DNA of 48,600 nucleotides, from positions 1 through 48,600 of the forward strand of contig NZ_AJZD02000165.1 of NCBI RefSeq assembly GCF_000272105.2. Direction: 5' to 3'. This DNA comes from Vibrio splendidus 12E03 (GTDB lineage: Bacteria > Pseudomonadota > Gammaproteobacteria > Enterobacterales > Vibrionaceae). The notes under the pieces are model-generated. The model was not told the origin of the DNA, did not search any database, and saw only the letters and a program-made list of their open reading frames with translations. Below, piece by piece: positions 1 through 8,580 of the stretch. Positions within the stretch are counted from its first letter, which is position 1, and each line of letters starts with the position of its first letter. The position numbers were made by a program, and so were the translations under genes.

Positions 1-851
1 TCTAGAGCCGTTGGTACGGTAGCGGCTGACGTATTGCCGTGCTTATCAAGAGTTATGACTACTTGATCAAGCGACATCGTCAGCTTTTTAGCCGTTGCCG
101 AGATAATACGGTAGTTTGCTTGGTGTGGAACTAACCAATCAAGCTCTGACTTATCCATATTGTTCGCCGCTAATGTGTCTTTAACTAGTTTAGAAAGCTG
201 AGTTACTGCCACTTTAAATACTTCGTTGCCCGCCATGTGCAGCCATTTATCAGCATCACCGCCACGCTCTGGTACTTCTAAGCTTAGTAGCTCCCCGTAT
301 TTACCATCAGAGTAAATATGAGTAGACAAAATACCTGGCTCTTCGCTTGCGCCTACAACCACCGCACCTGCTGCATCACCAAATAGAATGATAGTAGAGC
401 GGTCAGTCGGATCACAGGTTTTTGACAGTGCATCAGCACCAATTACCAAAACGTTCTTACACATGCCAGTCTTAATGTGTTGATCAGCAACAGACAGTGC
501 GTAAACAAAACCAGAACACGCCGCAGCCAAATCAAATGCAGGGCAGCCTTTAATACCAAGCTTACCTTGTACCTGACATGCCGAAGACGGGAATGTGTGG
601 CTACTGCTGGTTGTCGCAACGATGATTAAATCAATCTCATCTTTGTCGATACCTGCCATTTCAATGGCATTTTCAGCAGCGTAAAACGCCATATCAGCAA
701 CAGTTTCATTTTCCGCTGAAATACGACGCTCTTTAATACCTGTTCTAGCAACGATCCACTCATCGCTAGTCTCTACCATTTTCTCTAAGTCTGCGTTAGT
801 ACGCACCTGAGATGGCAAGTAGCTGCCAGTACCTAAAATTTTGCTATACAT
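1..851 (-). CDS. fabH: Beta-ketoacyl-ACP synthase III (KAS III), 3' end cut by the window edge
   Basis: FabH condenses acetyl-CoA with malonyl-ACP to start type II fatty acid synthesis in the cytoplasm. My own translation from the ATG at 851 begins [15 protein letters not shown] and runs open to the window edge (283 codons; the family has about 317, so the last 30 or so residues lie outside). The thiolase-fold triad is visible: Cys112 in AACSGF, His243 in VPHQAN and Asn273 in HGNTSAA. It starts just 5 nt after the plsX stop, so it is probably the last gene of the yceD-rpmF-plsX-fabH transcript. The ribosome site is weak, which fits translational coupling to plsX. Identification is secure. Confidence 0.96.
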   Translation of the reverse strand, partial: MYSKILGTGSYLPSQVRTNADLEKMVETSDEWIVARTGIKERRISAENETVADMAFYAAENAIEMAGIDKDEIDLIIVATTSSSHTFPSSACQVQGKLGIKGCPAFDLAAACSGFVYALSVADQHIKTGMCKNVLVIGADALSKTCDPTDRSTIILFGDAAGAVVVGASEEPGILSTHIYSDGKYGELLSLEVPERGGDADKWLHMAGNEVFKVAVTQLSKLVKDTLAANNMDKSELDWLVPHQANYRIISATAKKLTMSLDQVVITLDKHGNTSAATVPTAL

Positions 852-856
852 GAAGA

Positions 857-1882
857 CTAATAATGCCTCTCGAGTAAAACCGCTTCCAAACGATCGCTAA
901 TGCGGCTGGGGACTTGTCGTTTGACCTCGTGTACTGCTTCACCAATCGCGTTGACGACTGCAGACACATCAGCACTTCCATGACTTTTAATGACAATGCC
1001 GCGCAATCCTAACAAACTTGCGCCGTTATACTGGTCGGGGTTCAAGGTTTTTAATTCAGTAAATAGCTCAGAAAACAACATTCTGGCGATCCAACCCTTT
1101 ATTGTTGAAGCCATCATGCGCGTTTTTAGCTTATCAATAAAGAGCTGAGCCGTACCTTCGCACGTTTTTAAGCAGACATTGCCCACAAAACCATCACATA
1201 CGACGACATCAGCAGCATCTTGAAGTAATTGATTACCTTCAATATAGCCTATGAAGTTCACAGACTGAGTATTAGACAACATTTCAGCGCATCGTTTTAC
1301 AAGGTCATTGCCTTTAATTTCTTCTGCACCGATATTCAAGATAGCGACACGTGGTGCGCGACCTAAATGTTGTTCTGCTAATGCACTGCCCATGACAGCA
1401 AACTGAAAGAGTGAATCTGCGTCACTAGAAACGTTCGCCCCTAAATCAAGCATCCATGTGCGATTTCCGGATGCAGTAGGCAAAGCTGAAACCAATGCAG
1501 GCCTATCAATACCGGGAAGAAGCTTGAGTCTGAAACGGGATAAAGCCATCAGTGCGCCAGTGTTACCACCACTCACACAAGCATCAGCCTGTGATTCGGC
1601 AACCAGATCGATAGCGGTACGCATAGAGCTACCCTGACTATTACGTAAGGCTAGTGAAGGTTTTTCAGAATTGGAAATGACTCGATCACAATGCTGGATA
1701 CTCAAACGAGAATCAGGCATTCGACCTAATGAAGATAATTGAGATGTGATCGCGTTTCGATCACCTATTAGAATGACTTTTAGCTCTGGGAAATACGACA
1801 GTGCCTGCACGGCGGCAGGCACTGTTACACGAGGACCGAAGTCCCCGCCCATTGCATCAAGCGCAACGGTTAGATTTTGCAA
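857..1882 (-). CDS. plsX: Phosphate acyltransferase PlsX
   Basis: PlsX makes acyl-phosphate from acyl-ACP, which feeds the PlsY step of phosphatidic acid synthesis. The 341-residue product has the family N-terminus ([12 protein letters not shown]) and the C-terminal [10 protein letters not shown] motif, and its length is normal. The start is a TTG at 1882: an AAGGT ribosome site lies 6 nt upstream, and the next ATG would remove the conserved N-terminal strand. It begins 9 nt after the rpmF stop and ends 5 nt before fabH, so the three genes are almost certainly co-transcribed and coupled. The order rpmF-plsX-fabH is the known gammaproteobacterial arrangement linking ribosome and lipid synthesis. 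Confidence 0.96.
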   Translation of the reverse strand: MQNLTVALDAMGGDFGPRVTVPAAVQALSYFPELKVILIGDRNAITSQLSSLGRMPDSRLSIQHCDRVISNSEKPSLALRNSQGSSMRTAIDLVAESQADACVSGGNTGALMALSRFRLKLLPGIDRPALVSALPTASGNRTWMLDLGANVSSDADSLFQFAVMGSALAEQHLGRAPRVAILNIGAEEIKGNDLVKRCAEMLSNTQSVNFIGYIEGNQLLQDAADVVVCDGFVGNVCLKTCEGTAQLFIDKLKTRMMASTIKGWIARMLFSELFTELKTLNPDQYNGASLLGLRGIVIKSHGSADVSAVVNAIGEAVHEVKRQVPSRISDRLEAVLLERHY

Positions 1883-1891
1883 AGGTCAACC

Positions 1892-2062
1892 TTACTTGTT
1901 GATAACCTTTTTGCCGCGGTAGAAACCTTCGGCAGTCACGTTGTGACGTAGGTGAGTTTCACCTGAAGTTGCGTCTACAGAAAGTGCAGCTGTAGTTAGC
2001 GCATCGTGTGAACGACGCATGCCACGCATTGAACGTGATTTCTTGCTCTTTTGTACGGCCAT
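1892..2062 (-). CDS. rpmF: 50S ribosomal protein L32
   Basis: This is a 56-residue gene, found by translating back from the plsX start. The product begins [20 protein letters not shown] and ends [11 protein letters not shown], with the basic, Ser/Arg-rich N-terminus of bacterial L32. It is a structural protein of the large ribosomal subunit near the peptidyl transferase region. I see no Cys zinc ribbon, as is usual for the gammaproteobacterial form. It starts 35 nt after the yceD stop and ends 9 nt before plsX. The ATG at 2062 is preceded by a GTAGGGTC stretch that can pair with 16S rRNA. Confidence 0.97.
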   Translation of the reverse strand: MAVQKSKKSRSMRGMRRSHDALTTAALSVDATSGETHLRHNVTAEGFYRGKKVINK

Positions 2063-2097
2063 TGACCCTACTCCTATGTAAATTCTTAAAGAAGCAA

Positions 2098-2625
2098 TTA
2101 CTTCTTTAAGCTTTTTAAAACATCAAATGGATTCGGCTTTTTGTCTTCCTCAATTTCTTCAGGAAGTTCACCAAACACCAAGTTATTTGAGTTAACGCTA
2201 CATTTCGCATCGTCGTGCATTGCTATTTGTGGCAATCCAAGGATGAACTCGTCTTCAACTAATTGAATCAGGTCTAACTCACCGTACTCGTTCAGATCTA
2301 CCAAATCGTACTCTTCCGGTGCTTCCTCTTCACTTTTCTCACTGTAAACAGGAGTATAAGTAAATTGGACATCGCACTCATGTGCGAAAACCTCATTACA
2401 ACGTTGACACTCTAAATCGACTTCGACGTTAGCTTTACCAGAGATAACGACTAATCGTTGTTCATCAAGCCCAAATGACATTGAGACTTGCGCGTCACGT
2501 TTTACGCCTTCAGTTGCTTCAGTTAAACGCTTCAAAAGACTGACCTGAATGATACCATCCATATCGAGTCGTTTTTGAGCCGTTCTTGCCGGATCAACTG
2601 TACGCGGTATTTTTTCCTTTTGCAT
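2098..2625 (-). CDS. yceD: DUF177 family protein YceD (23S rRNA accumulation protein)
   Basis: A 175-residue cytoplasmic protein of the DUF177/YceD family. The family is linked to 23S rRNA accumulation in bacteria and plants, but its biochemical role is unsettled. The N-terminus [20 protein letters not shown] and the C-terminal FGELPEE...[13 protein letters not shown] match the enterobacterial homologue closely. A CQRC pair (about residue 74) and a later DAKCS cysteine may bind a metal. It is the first gene of the yceD-rpmF-plsX-fabH unit. The promoter I see sits so close to the ATG that the message may have almost no leader (see findings). Confidence 0.93.
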   Translation of the reverse strand: MQKEKIPRTVDPARTAQKRLDMDGIIQVSLLKRLTEATEGVKRDAQVSMSFGLDEQRLVVISGKANVEVDLECQRCNEVFAHECDVQFTYTPVYSEKSEEEAPEEYDLVDLNEYGELDLIQLVEDEFILGLPQIAMHDDAKCSVNSNNLVFGELPEEIEEDKKPNPFDVLKSLKK

Positions 2626-2634
2626 AGGGCGCGA

Positions 2635-2663
2635 ATCTTATCTTCCAAATCGTGTTTAGTCAA
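2635..2663 (-). promoter_or_regulatory. Sigma-70 promoter of yceD-rpmF-plsX-fabH
   Basis: On the minus strand TTGACT (2663-2658) is followed, after a 17-nt spacer, by TAAGAT (2640-2635). The expected start point is around 2628, only about 3 nt before the yceD ATG at 2625. A longer-leader promoter further upstream cannot be excluded. Confidence 0.6.
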
Positions 2664-2774
2664 AGGAAATGGCAAAAAAAATGTACTTTCCTGCCTTTCC
2701 TATTCAGAGCATTATGAATAGCAGGACAAGTTACGTTATCCTGAGATAAATGCTTCCTTGAATTGTAAATTAAA

Positions 2775-3356
2775 ATGAGAAATTACCAACTAGTTTTAGC
2801 CTCTACATCACCATTTAGGCAAGAGATCCTCAAAAAACTACAGTTAAGCTTCATTACAGCCAAGCCAGACTGCGATGAAACGCCGCTTCCAGAAGAGACA
2901 CCACAACAGTTGGTGATGCGCCTTGCTGAGACCAAAGCTAAGTCTTGTGTTGTGGAGCAACCTAGCTTAGTCATTGGTTCTGATCAGGTTTGCGTAATTG
3001 ATGGAGAGATCATTGGTAAGCCTCACACTCGAGAAAAAGCGATCGAGCAGCTATCTCGTCAAAGCGGCAAGAGCATTACTTTTTATACTGGGCTTTCGGT
3101 TTGGAACAACGAAACCAATGAAGCTGACACGCGTCTCGACACCTTTGTAGTGCATTTCCGCGATTTAACTAAGCAACAGATCATGAGTTATGTTGAGAAA
3201 GAGCAACCTTATTACTGCGCAGGTAGCTTTATGTGTGAAGGGTTAGGCATCGCGTTGTTTAAACAGATGGAAGGGAAAGACCCAAATACTTTGATCGGCT
3301 TACCGTTAATCGATCTAGTCGATATGTTAGAAGCGCAAGGAATGGGTGTACTATAA
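2775..3356 (+). CDS. yceF: Maf-family 7-methyl-GTP pyrophosphatase YceF
   Basis: A 193-residue Maf-superfamily nucleotide pyrophosphatase. The YceF subgroup removes pyrophosphate from modified nucleotides, preferring 7-methyl-GTP, as house cleaning. The N-terminal LASTSPFRQEIL is the Maf signature (S-x-S-P-x-R), and IGSDQVCVIDGEIIGKP carries the conserved catalytic Asp region. Length is normal. It is divergent from yceD and convergent with rluC. The ribosome site is weak (AT-rich before the ATG), but the Maf signature begins within ten residues of this start and no other start fits. Confidence 0.93.
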   Translation: MRNYQLVLASTSPFRQEILKKLQLSFITAKPDCDETPLPEETPQQLVMRLAETKAKSCVVEQPSLVIGSDQVCVIDGEIIGKPHTREKAIEQLSRQSGKSITFYTGLSVWNNETNEADTRLDTFVVHFRDLTKQQIMSYVEKEQPYYCAGSFMCEGLGIALFKQMEGKDPNTLIGLPLIDLVDMLEAQGMGVL

Positions 3357-3376
3357 CGGATACGCTCTCTTTGTTA

Positions 3377-3513
3377 GAGATTCCCTACTCCTTCCTTCGT
3401 CAGTCTAGGGAATGGCGGAACACGCAATTTTATCTAACCAACTAATGATATAGAGCGTGATTTTAAAAAGTCGTCATCCTCAAGAGCGAGGAACGAGCGA
3501 CTTGGGGATCTTC
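3377..3513. repeat. Intergenic palindromic (BIME-like) repeat, copy 1
   Basis: The spacer between yceF and rluC holds two imperfect hairpins facing each other. One runs from GAGATTCCCTA to TAGGGAATGGCG (about 3377-3418) and one from GTCGTCATCCTCAAG to CTTGGGGATCTT (about 3469-3513), with about 50 AT-rich bases between them. The outer ends (GAGATTCC and GGGGATCTT) are inversely related. The same plan recurs at 11395-11520. This resembles REP/BIME elements. I see no coding function. Confidence 0.65.
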
Positions 3514-3531
3514 TACAATAGATAAAAACAA

Positions 3532-3560
3532 AAAAGGTTGACGATATTCGTCAACCTTTT
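3532..3560. terminator. Bidirectional terminator between yceF and rluC
   Basis: A perfect 13-bp stem (3532-3544 with 3548-3560) has a TAT loop. The stem has an A run on one side and a T run on the other, so it can stop both the yceF and the rluC transcripts. Confidence 0.85.
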
Positions 3561-3593
3561 CCATTTGATGCGTCTGATACTCAATTCACGAAA

Positions 3594-3628
3594 AATATCG
3601 TATCTCGTATCTCGTATCTCGTATCTTC
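3594..3628. repeat. 7-bp tandem repeat abutting the rluC stop
   Basis: TATCTCG is repeated three times exactly (3601-3621), flanked by the near-copies AATATCG and TATCTTC. The tract touches the rluC stop codon at 3629 and lies outside the reading frame. Confidence 0.85.
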
Positions 3629-4573
3629 TTAAAGCTTACGTAAACCAGTTAGGGCTTTCTCTAGCCTTCTTTCCATTGGCGCCGAGATATCCATTTTCTC
3701 TTCACTACCTGGGTGTGTGAACTTGATGTTTGCGGCATGTAGGAACAGACGATCAAGACCAACCTTGCCCGTGTAAGCGTCAAAACGACGATCACCGTAG
3801 CGATCATCCCAAGCTATTGGGTGACCAGTATACTGAGCGTGCACACGAATTTGGTGTGTACGGCCTGTAATTGGGCTAGCTTGAATCAACGTCGCCTCTT
3901 GGAATTTTTCTAAAACCTTAAAACGGGTTTCAGAAGCTTTACCATTCGGGTTAACTCGAACAATGCTGTTCACTTCATTTTTCAACAAAGGTGCGTTGAC
4001 GACTTTGCAGCTGTTCTTCCATTCGCCCATAACTAAAGCGAAGTAGTATTTTTGAACCGTTTTTTCACGGAACTGTGCTTGAAGGTGTCTTAGCGCCGAG
4101 CGCTTCTTAGCAACAAGCAAAATGCCAGACGTATCTCTATCGATACGGTGCACTAATTCAAGAAAACGAGCATCAGGGCGAAGAGCACGTAATGCTTCAA
4201 TCGCGCCAAACTTTAATCCGCTACCACCATGAACAGCAGTGCCAGACGGTTTGTTAAGAATTAGCATGTGATCATCTTCATAAATGATGCACTGTTCTAA
4301 TTCTGAAACCTTGTTGAGTTTCGTGCTCGGCACGTTCTCTTCTGTTTTCTCTTCAATAGTAACCGGAGGGATACGAACTAAATCGCCAGCTTTTAGTTTG
4401 TATTCAGCCTTAATGCGTTTTTTATTTACGCGGACCTCGCCTTTACGCACGATTCGGTAAATCATGCTTTTCGGGATGTTTTTTAATTGGTTGCGTAAGA
4501 AGTTATCAATACGCTGACCAGCCATATCTTCGTCAATGTCGACGAATTGGACTTGGGTTCTAATTTCGCTCAT
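3629..4573 (-). CDS. rluC: 23S rRNA pseudouridine(955/2504/2580) synthase RluC
   Basis: A 314-residue RluA-family pseudouridine synthase. An N-terminal S4 RNA-binding domain (about residues 15-80, GQRIDNFLRNQL...KGEVRVNKKRIK) is followed by the catalytic domain with HRIDRDTSGILLVAKK (about residues 142-157), which holds the catalytic Asp. A later GRTHQIRVH motif is also typical. RluC modifies three uridines of 23S rRNA. It is divergent from rne, the same arrangement as in Escherichia coli, and it ends at a bidirectional terminator. An extended -10 (TGATACAAT) lies only 6 nt before the ATG, so the leader may be extremely short. Confidence 0.95.
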   Translation of the reverse strand: MSEIRTQVQFVDIDEDMAGQRIDNFLRNQLKNIPKSMIYRIVRKGEVRVNKKRIKAEYKLKAGDLVRIPPVTIEEKTEENVPSTKLNKVSELEQCIIYEDDHMLILNKPSGTAVHGGSGLKFGAIEALRALRPDARFLELVHRIDRDTSGILLVAKKRSALRHLQAQFREKTVQKYYFALVMGEWKNSCKVVNAPLLKNEVNSIVRVNPNGKASETRFKVLEKFQEATLIQASPITGRTHQIRVHAQYTGHPIAWDDRYGDRRFDAYTGKVGLDRLFLHAANIKFTHPGSEEKMDISAPMERRLEKALTGLRKL

Positions 4574-4827
4574 TGGGCTATTGTATCACTGTCACTTTTG
4601 ATAATTGAGATTTTCTTAGCTCTATTCCGAACTTATTTATCCTTAATCCCTGCCGATCTATCCTCAAATGCTCGTGAAGTTCTATATTTCTTTGATTCTT
4701 CGAACAAAAAAGCACCAAGATTCCTGCAAATTAAAATATCAATTGATAAATTATTTATAGACAGTGAGTTAGAGCTATCAAAACCCAAACAAAAACTGTT
4801 TTTTTTACAGCATTCCGACAAAGCAGA

Positions 4828-4856
4828 TTGCTGTGTTTACCGACCGCTGCTATAGT
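4828..4856 (+). promoter_or_regulatory. Sigma-70 promoter of rne
   Basis: TTGCTG (4828-4833), a 17-nt spacer, and TATAGT (4851-4856). The predicted start near 4863 gives a leader of about 330 nt, similar to the long leader known for E. coli rne. Confidence 0.7.
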
Positions 4857-4862
4857 TCACAG

Positions 4863-5190
4863 CTGCTATCAGTGGTTTGACTATTATTTAAACAGCTAAC
4901 CATTCATAAGCAAGTAAATGAGTAGATAACTCAGATTAGACAGTGCTGCAATCGGCGTAAGACACGGTCAACTGAGTTCCTTATCGCTCTACTCACGTAC
5001 GCTCATGTTGAGTATTCACCGCCACATCGCGGATCATAGGCTAACTCCCTATGATGACTGACGTGCCCCAGAGCATCCCTCTCCAGCCGGGAGGCTGCAC
5101 CGATAAAGCCATGGGATCTGGCACCATGAGAAACGAAATAAAGCGATAAGAACAATGATGAAAATAAGAAAAGACAATGAGAATTTCTAA
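4863..5190 (+). ncRNA. rne 5' leader, probable RNase E autoregulatory element
   Basis: The 328 nt between the rne promoter and its ATG contain several stems. One is CATAGG-CTAACTC-CCTATG (about 5035-5053). A CCAGCCGGGAGGCTGC segment and a GCCATGGGATCTGGC segment follow (about 5090-5127). In enterobacteria the rne leader carries conserved hairpins by which RNase E senses and cleaves its own message. Position, length and dense structure here suggest the same feedback. The exact match to the rne5 family was not computed. The last 40 nt before the ATG are A-rich and unstructured, good for ribosome entry or RNase E cutting. Confidence 0.65.
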
Positions 5191-8100
5191 ATGAAAAGAA
5201 TGTTAATTAACGCAACTCAAAAAGAAGAGTTGCGTGTCGCTTTGGTTGATGGCCAGCGACTGTTCGATCTAGATATCGAAAGTCCAGGTCACGAGTCAAA
5301 GAAAGCGAATATCTACAAAGGACGTATTACCCGTATTGAACCAAGCCTAGAAGCGGCATTCGTTGATTACGGCGCAGAACGTCACGGTTTCCTCCCTCTT
5401 AAAGAAATTGCCCGCGAATACTTCCCTGAAGGTTATACATACCAAGGCCGTCCTAGCATTAAAGAAGTGCTAAAAGAAGGTCAAGAAGTAATCGTACAAG
5501 TAGAGAAAGAAGAACGTGGTAGCAAAGGTGCTGCACTGACAACTTTCATCTCTTTGGCTGGTAGTTACTTAGTTCTTATGCCTAATAACCCTCGTGCTGG
5601 CGGTATTTCTCGTCGTATCGAAGGTGATGAACGCACTCAACTGAAAGCAGCATTAAGCACTCTTGAACTTCCTCAAGGTATGGGCTTAATCGTGCGTACA
5701 GCGGGTGTTGGCAAAAGCGCAGAAGAGCTAGAGTGGGACCTGAATGTTCTATTGAACCATTGGGGCGCTATCAAGCAAGCTTCTGATTCAAATGCAGCTC
5801 CTTTCCTAATTCACCAAGAGAGTAACGTTATTGTTCGCGCAATTCGTGACTATCTACGTCGTGATATTGGCGAGATTCTAATCGACAGCAATACTATTTT
5901 TGAACGTGCTCAAGCGCACATTCAATTAATACGCCCAGATTTCATGAATCGCGTTAAGAAATACGATGGTGAAGTGCCACTATTCAGCCATTACCAGATT
6001 GAAAGCCAGATCGAATCTGCTTTCCAACGTGAAGTTCGTCTTCCATCTGGTGGTTCTATCGTAATCGACCCAACAGAAGCACTGACTTCTATCGATATCA
6101 ACTCGGCTCGTGCAACAAAGGGTGGCGATATTGAAGAAACAGCACTTAACACTAACCTAGAAGCTGCCGATGAAATTGCACGTCAATTACGTCTGCGAGA
6201 CCTAGGTGGTCTTGTTGTAATCGACTTTATCGATATGACTCCGGTTCGCCACCAACGCGAAGTAGAAAGCCGTCTACGTGATGCCGTTCGTTTAGATCGC
6301 GCACGTGTTCAGATTGGTCGTATTTCTCGCTTTGGCCTTCTAGAGATGTCTCGTCAACGTTTGAGCCCATCACTAGCAGAAGCAAGCCACCACATTTGTC
6401 CTCGTTGTACAGGTACTGGTGTTGTTCGTGATAACGAATCTCTAGCACTTTCTGTTCTACGTTTGATTGAAGAAGAAGCTCTAAAAGACAACACAGCACA
6501 AGTACTTGCTGTTGTGCCTGTTCCAATCGCTTCTTACCTTCTGAACGAAAAACGTCGCTCAGTAAACCACATCGAGAAAAACCAAGAAGTTAAGATCACT
6601 GTTGTTCCTAACTCAGACATGGAAACACCGCACTTTGAGGTTATCCGTGTTCGTGAAGGTGAAGAGTTCGATCTACTGTCTTACTTGCTGCCTAACAAGC
6701 TAGAAGCTCTAAAAGAAGCGGAAAGCAAAGAGCCTGCTGAACAGACTATTCGTCCTAAGAAGATCGAAGAACCTGCTCTGAAAGGCTTCGCAGCTCCTGC
6801 TCAATCAGCACCAACTCCTGCTCCAGCACCTAAAGCTGTAGAAGAGAAGAAAGCTGAACCAGCAGCGACTCAAGAACCAGGCCTAATTGGTCGTTTCTTC
6901 AAAGCTATCGGTAGCTTCTTATTTGGCTCTTCAACTCAAGAAGAGAAAAAAGAAGAGAAGAAAGAAGAAGAGAAACCTAAAAACAATCGCAACAACGGCA
7001 ACCGTCAACGCCGTGATCGTAACGATAACCGTCGTCGTAACCAACGTGGTGAGCGTGGCGAACAGCGTAACGACCGTGGTGAACGTGGTGACAATCGTAA
7101 CGAAAACCGTGACAACAAACGCCGTCGTAAGCCAGCTCGTGATGAGAAGCCTGAAGAGCAAAAAGAAGCAGCTCCACAGCAAACTCGTCAGCCTCGCAAG
7201 CCTAAGCAAGACCGTCGCAACAAGCCACGTGATGAGCAGAAGCAACGCGAAGAGCAAGCACCATCTAAATTAGCAGAAGAAGGTCTGCAGCTAGCGGCAG
7301 AAGCACAAGCTGGTAAACCGGAAGCGCCTAAGGCTAAACCTGAAGCGAAAGCAGCTAAGATTAAAGAGCGTCGTCAGCGTCGTAAACTGAACAAGCAAGT
7401 TCGTGTTAAAGACCAGCAAGCTCAAGCTGAAGATAATGCTTCAAAAGAACAAGTTTCAGCTAAAGAACTATCTGTTTCAAAAGAACAGTCAGTAGCTCAA
7501 GAGCAAAAAGTTGCGGAACAAGTAGAAGCAACTCAAGCGAATGCAGAGCAAACTGAACAGGAAGAGCCGAAACAACGTCGTAACCGTCGTTCTCCACGTC
7601 ACCTACGTGCAAGTGGTCAACGTCGTCGTCGCGGTCGTGATCGTCGCCCTAACCCATTCCGCCTACGTAAAGGTGGTGTAGCTTCTCCAGAGATGGCTAT
7701 GGGTAAAGTGATGCCTCGCTTCATTCCAAAACCTCACCACAAGCAGGCAAAACCTGAAGTGGCTGAAGTTCAAGTAGCAGCTGAAGCTCAAACATCTGTT
7801 CAAGAGCAGAATGTTGCTCTAGAGACGGCACCTCAAAGCAATGTAGTGATGGCAGGCGGCTTCGCATGTCCTGAACTAGCTATGGGCAAAGTGATTATCC
7901 GTCGCGAAGAAGCAGCTGTTGAAGCTCAAGTAGCTGAGACTCCTGCTGTAGTTGAAGAAGCACCAGTGGTCGTTGAAACTGCGAAAGTTGAAACTCCAGT
8001 GATTGCAGACGCGACGAAAGTTGAAGCGCCTGTTGTAGCAGAAGCTGTGCAAGCAGAAGCAACACCAGTTGTTGAAGCTGAAGCGCCTAAAGTTGAAGAA

Positions 8101-8322
8101 GCACCTGTTGTAAAAACAGAAGCTCCTAAAGCGGCACCAAAGGCAGCAGTTGCTAAGAAGCAAGCTGGCTCACCAATGACTAAAGCTCCTGGTCCTCAAG
8201 AGATCAAAGAGATTGAAGTGATTGCAGCTCCGTTCCGCACTGAACGTTTTGTATCGAAAGGTGCAGGCAGTCAGGCAGCGTCGAACAAAGCTGGCGCGGC
8301 GATGACTAAGCCAAACTACTAG
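5191..8322 (+). CDS. rne: Ribonuclease E
   Basis: The 1043-residue endonuclease and scaffold of the RNA degradosome. Residues 1 to about 510 form the catalytic half: an S1 domain (about 35-125), the 5'-sensor region ([12 protein letters not shown]), the catalytic Asp sites in TSIDINSAR and VVIDFIDM, and the zinc-link CPRCTGTG. From about 515 the protein is low-complexity scaffold. It includes a predicted amphipathic, membrane-binding helix ([16 protein letters not shown], about 562-577), long Arg/Asn/Glu-rich RNA-binding stretches (about 600-840), two copies of a PE-x-AMGKV motif (about 832-840 and 892-901), an Ala/Val/Glu/Pro repeat tract, and a C-terminal MTKAPGP segment like the PNPase-binding end. 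A strong promoter and a long leader suggest autoregulation. Confidence 0.97.
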   Translation: MKRMLINATQKEELRVALVDGQRLFDLDIESPGHESKKANIYKGRITRIEPSLEAAFVDYGAERHGFLPLKEIAREYFPEGYTYQGRPSIKEVLKEGQEVIVQVEKEERGSKGAALTTFISLAGSYLVLMPNNPRAGGISRRIEGDERTQLKAALSTLELPQGMGLIVRTAGVGKSAEELEWDLNVLLNHWGAIKQASDSNAAPFLIHQESNVIVRAIRDYLRRDIGEILIDSNTIFERAQAHIQLIRPDFMNRVKKYDGEVPLFSHYQIESQIESAFQREVRLPSGGSIVIDPTEALTSIDINSARATKGGDIEETALNTNLEAADEIARQLRLRDLGGLVVIDFIDMTPVRHQREVESRLRDAVRLDRARVQIGRISRFGLLEMSRQRLSPSLAEASHHICPRCTGTGVVRDNESLALSVLRLIEEEALKDNTAQVLAVVPVPIASYLLNEKRRSVNHIEKNQEVKITVVPNSDMETPHFEVIRVREGEEFDLLSYLLPNKLEALKEAESKEPAEQTIRPKKIEEPALKGFAAPAQSAPTPAPAPKAVEEKKAEPAATQEPGLIGRFFKAIGSFLFGSSTQEEKKEEKKEEEKPKNNRNNGNRQRRDRNDNRRRNQRGERGEQRNDRGERGDNRNENRDNKRRRKPARDEKPEEQKEAAPQQTRQPRKPKQDRRNKPRDEQKQREEQAPSKLAEEGLQLAAEAQAGKPEAPKAKPEAKAAKIKERRQRRKLNKQVRVKDQQAQAEDNASKEQVSAKELSVSKEQSVAQEQKVAEQVEATQANAEQTEQEEPKQRRNRRSPRHLRASGQRRRRGRDRRPNPFRLRKGGVASPEMAMGKVMPRFIPKPHHKQAKPEVAEVQVAAEAQTSVQEQNVALETAPQSNVVMAGGFACPELAMGKVIIRREEAAVEAQVAETPAVVEEAPVVVETAKVETPVIADATKVEAPVVAEAVQAEATPVVEAEAPKVEEAPVVKTEAPKAAPKAAVAKKQAGSPMTKAPGPQEIKEIEVIAAPFRTERFVSKGAGSQAASNKAGAAMTKPNY

Positions 8323-8360
8323 CGATTACTGATAGATAATCGCAAGTAAATAGAATCAAA

Positions 8361-8386
8361 GGCTGCTTATTAAAGCAGCCTTTTTC
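8361..8386 (+). terminator. rne terminator
   Basis: GGCTGCTT and AAGCAGCC form an 8-bp stem with an ATTA loop (8361-8380), followed by a run of T, 39 nt after the rne stop. Confidence 0.9.
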
Positions 8387-8580
8387 ATATCTACTAATCG
8401 AATAAAAATTAACAGATATATTACTCAAAGTTAGGTTCAACCTTGAACTTAATCACATTTTTGGGTAGCATTCGCGCACTTATCTTTTCGACACTTCGCT
8501 ATTGCCGCTCTTTTCCATCACTGTTTGGCTACGCAATACACCCGTGTCGGTAAATCCATCTTAAGCATAGCTGAGCAAAC

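Noticed and set aside
4547..4855. Open frame of 102 codons between rluC and rne
   Set aside because: It overlaps the rluC start and the rluC/rne promoters, has no ribosome site and no recognisable protein feature.
6887..7273. Long open frames on both strands inside the rne tail
   Set aside because: They lie in the low-complexity Arg/Glu/Asn-coding region and read as repetitive Val/Thr- or Leu/Phe-rich sequence without start signals. They are by-products of the repeats.
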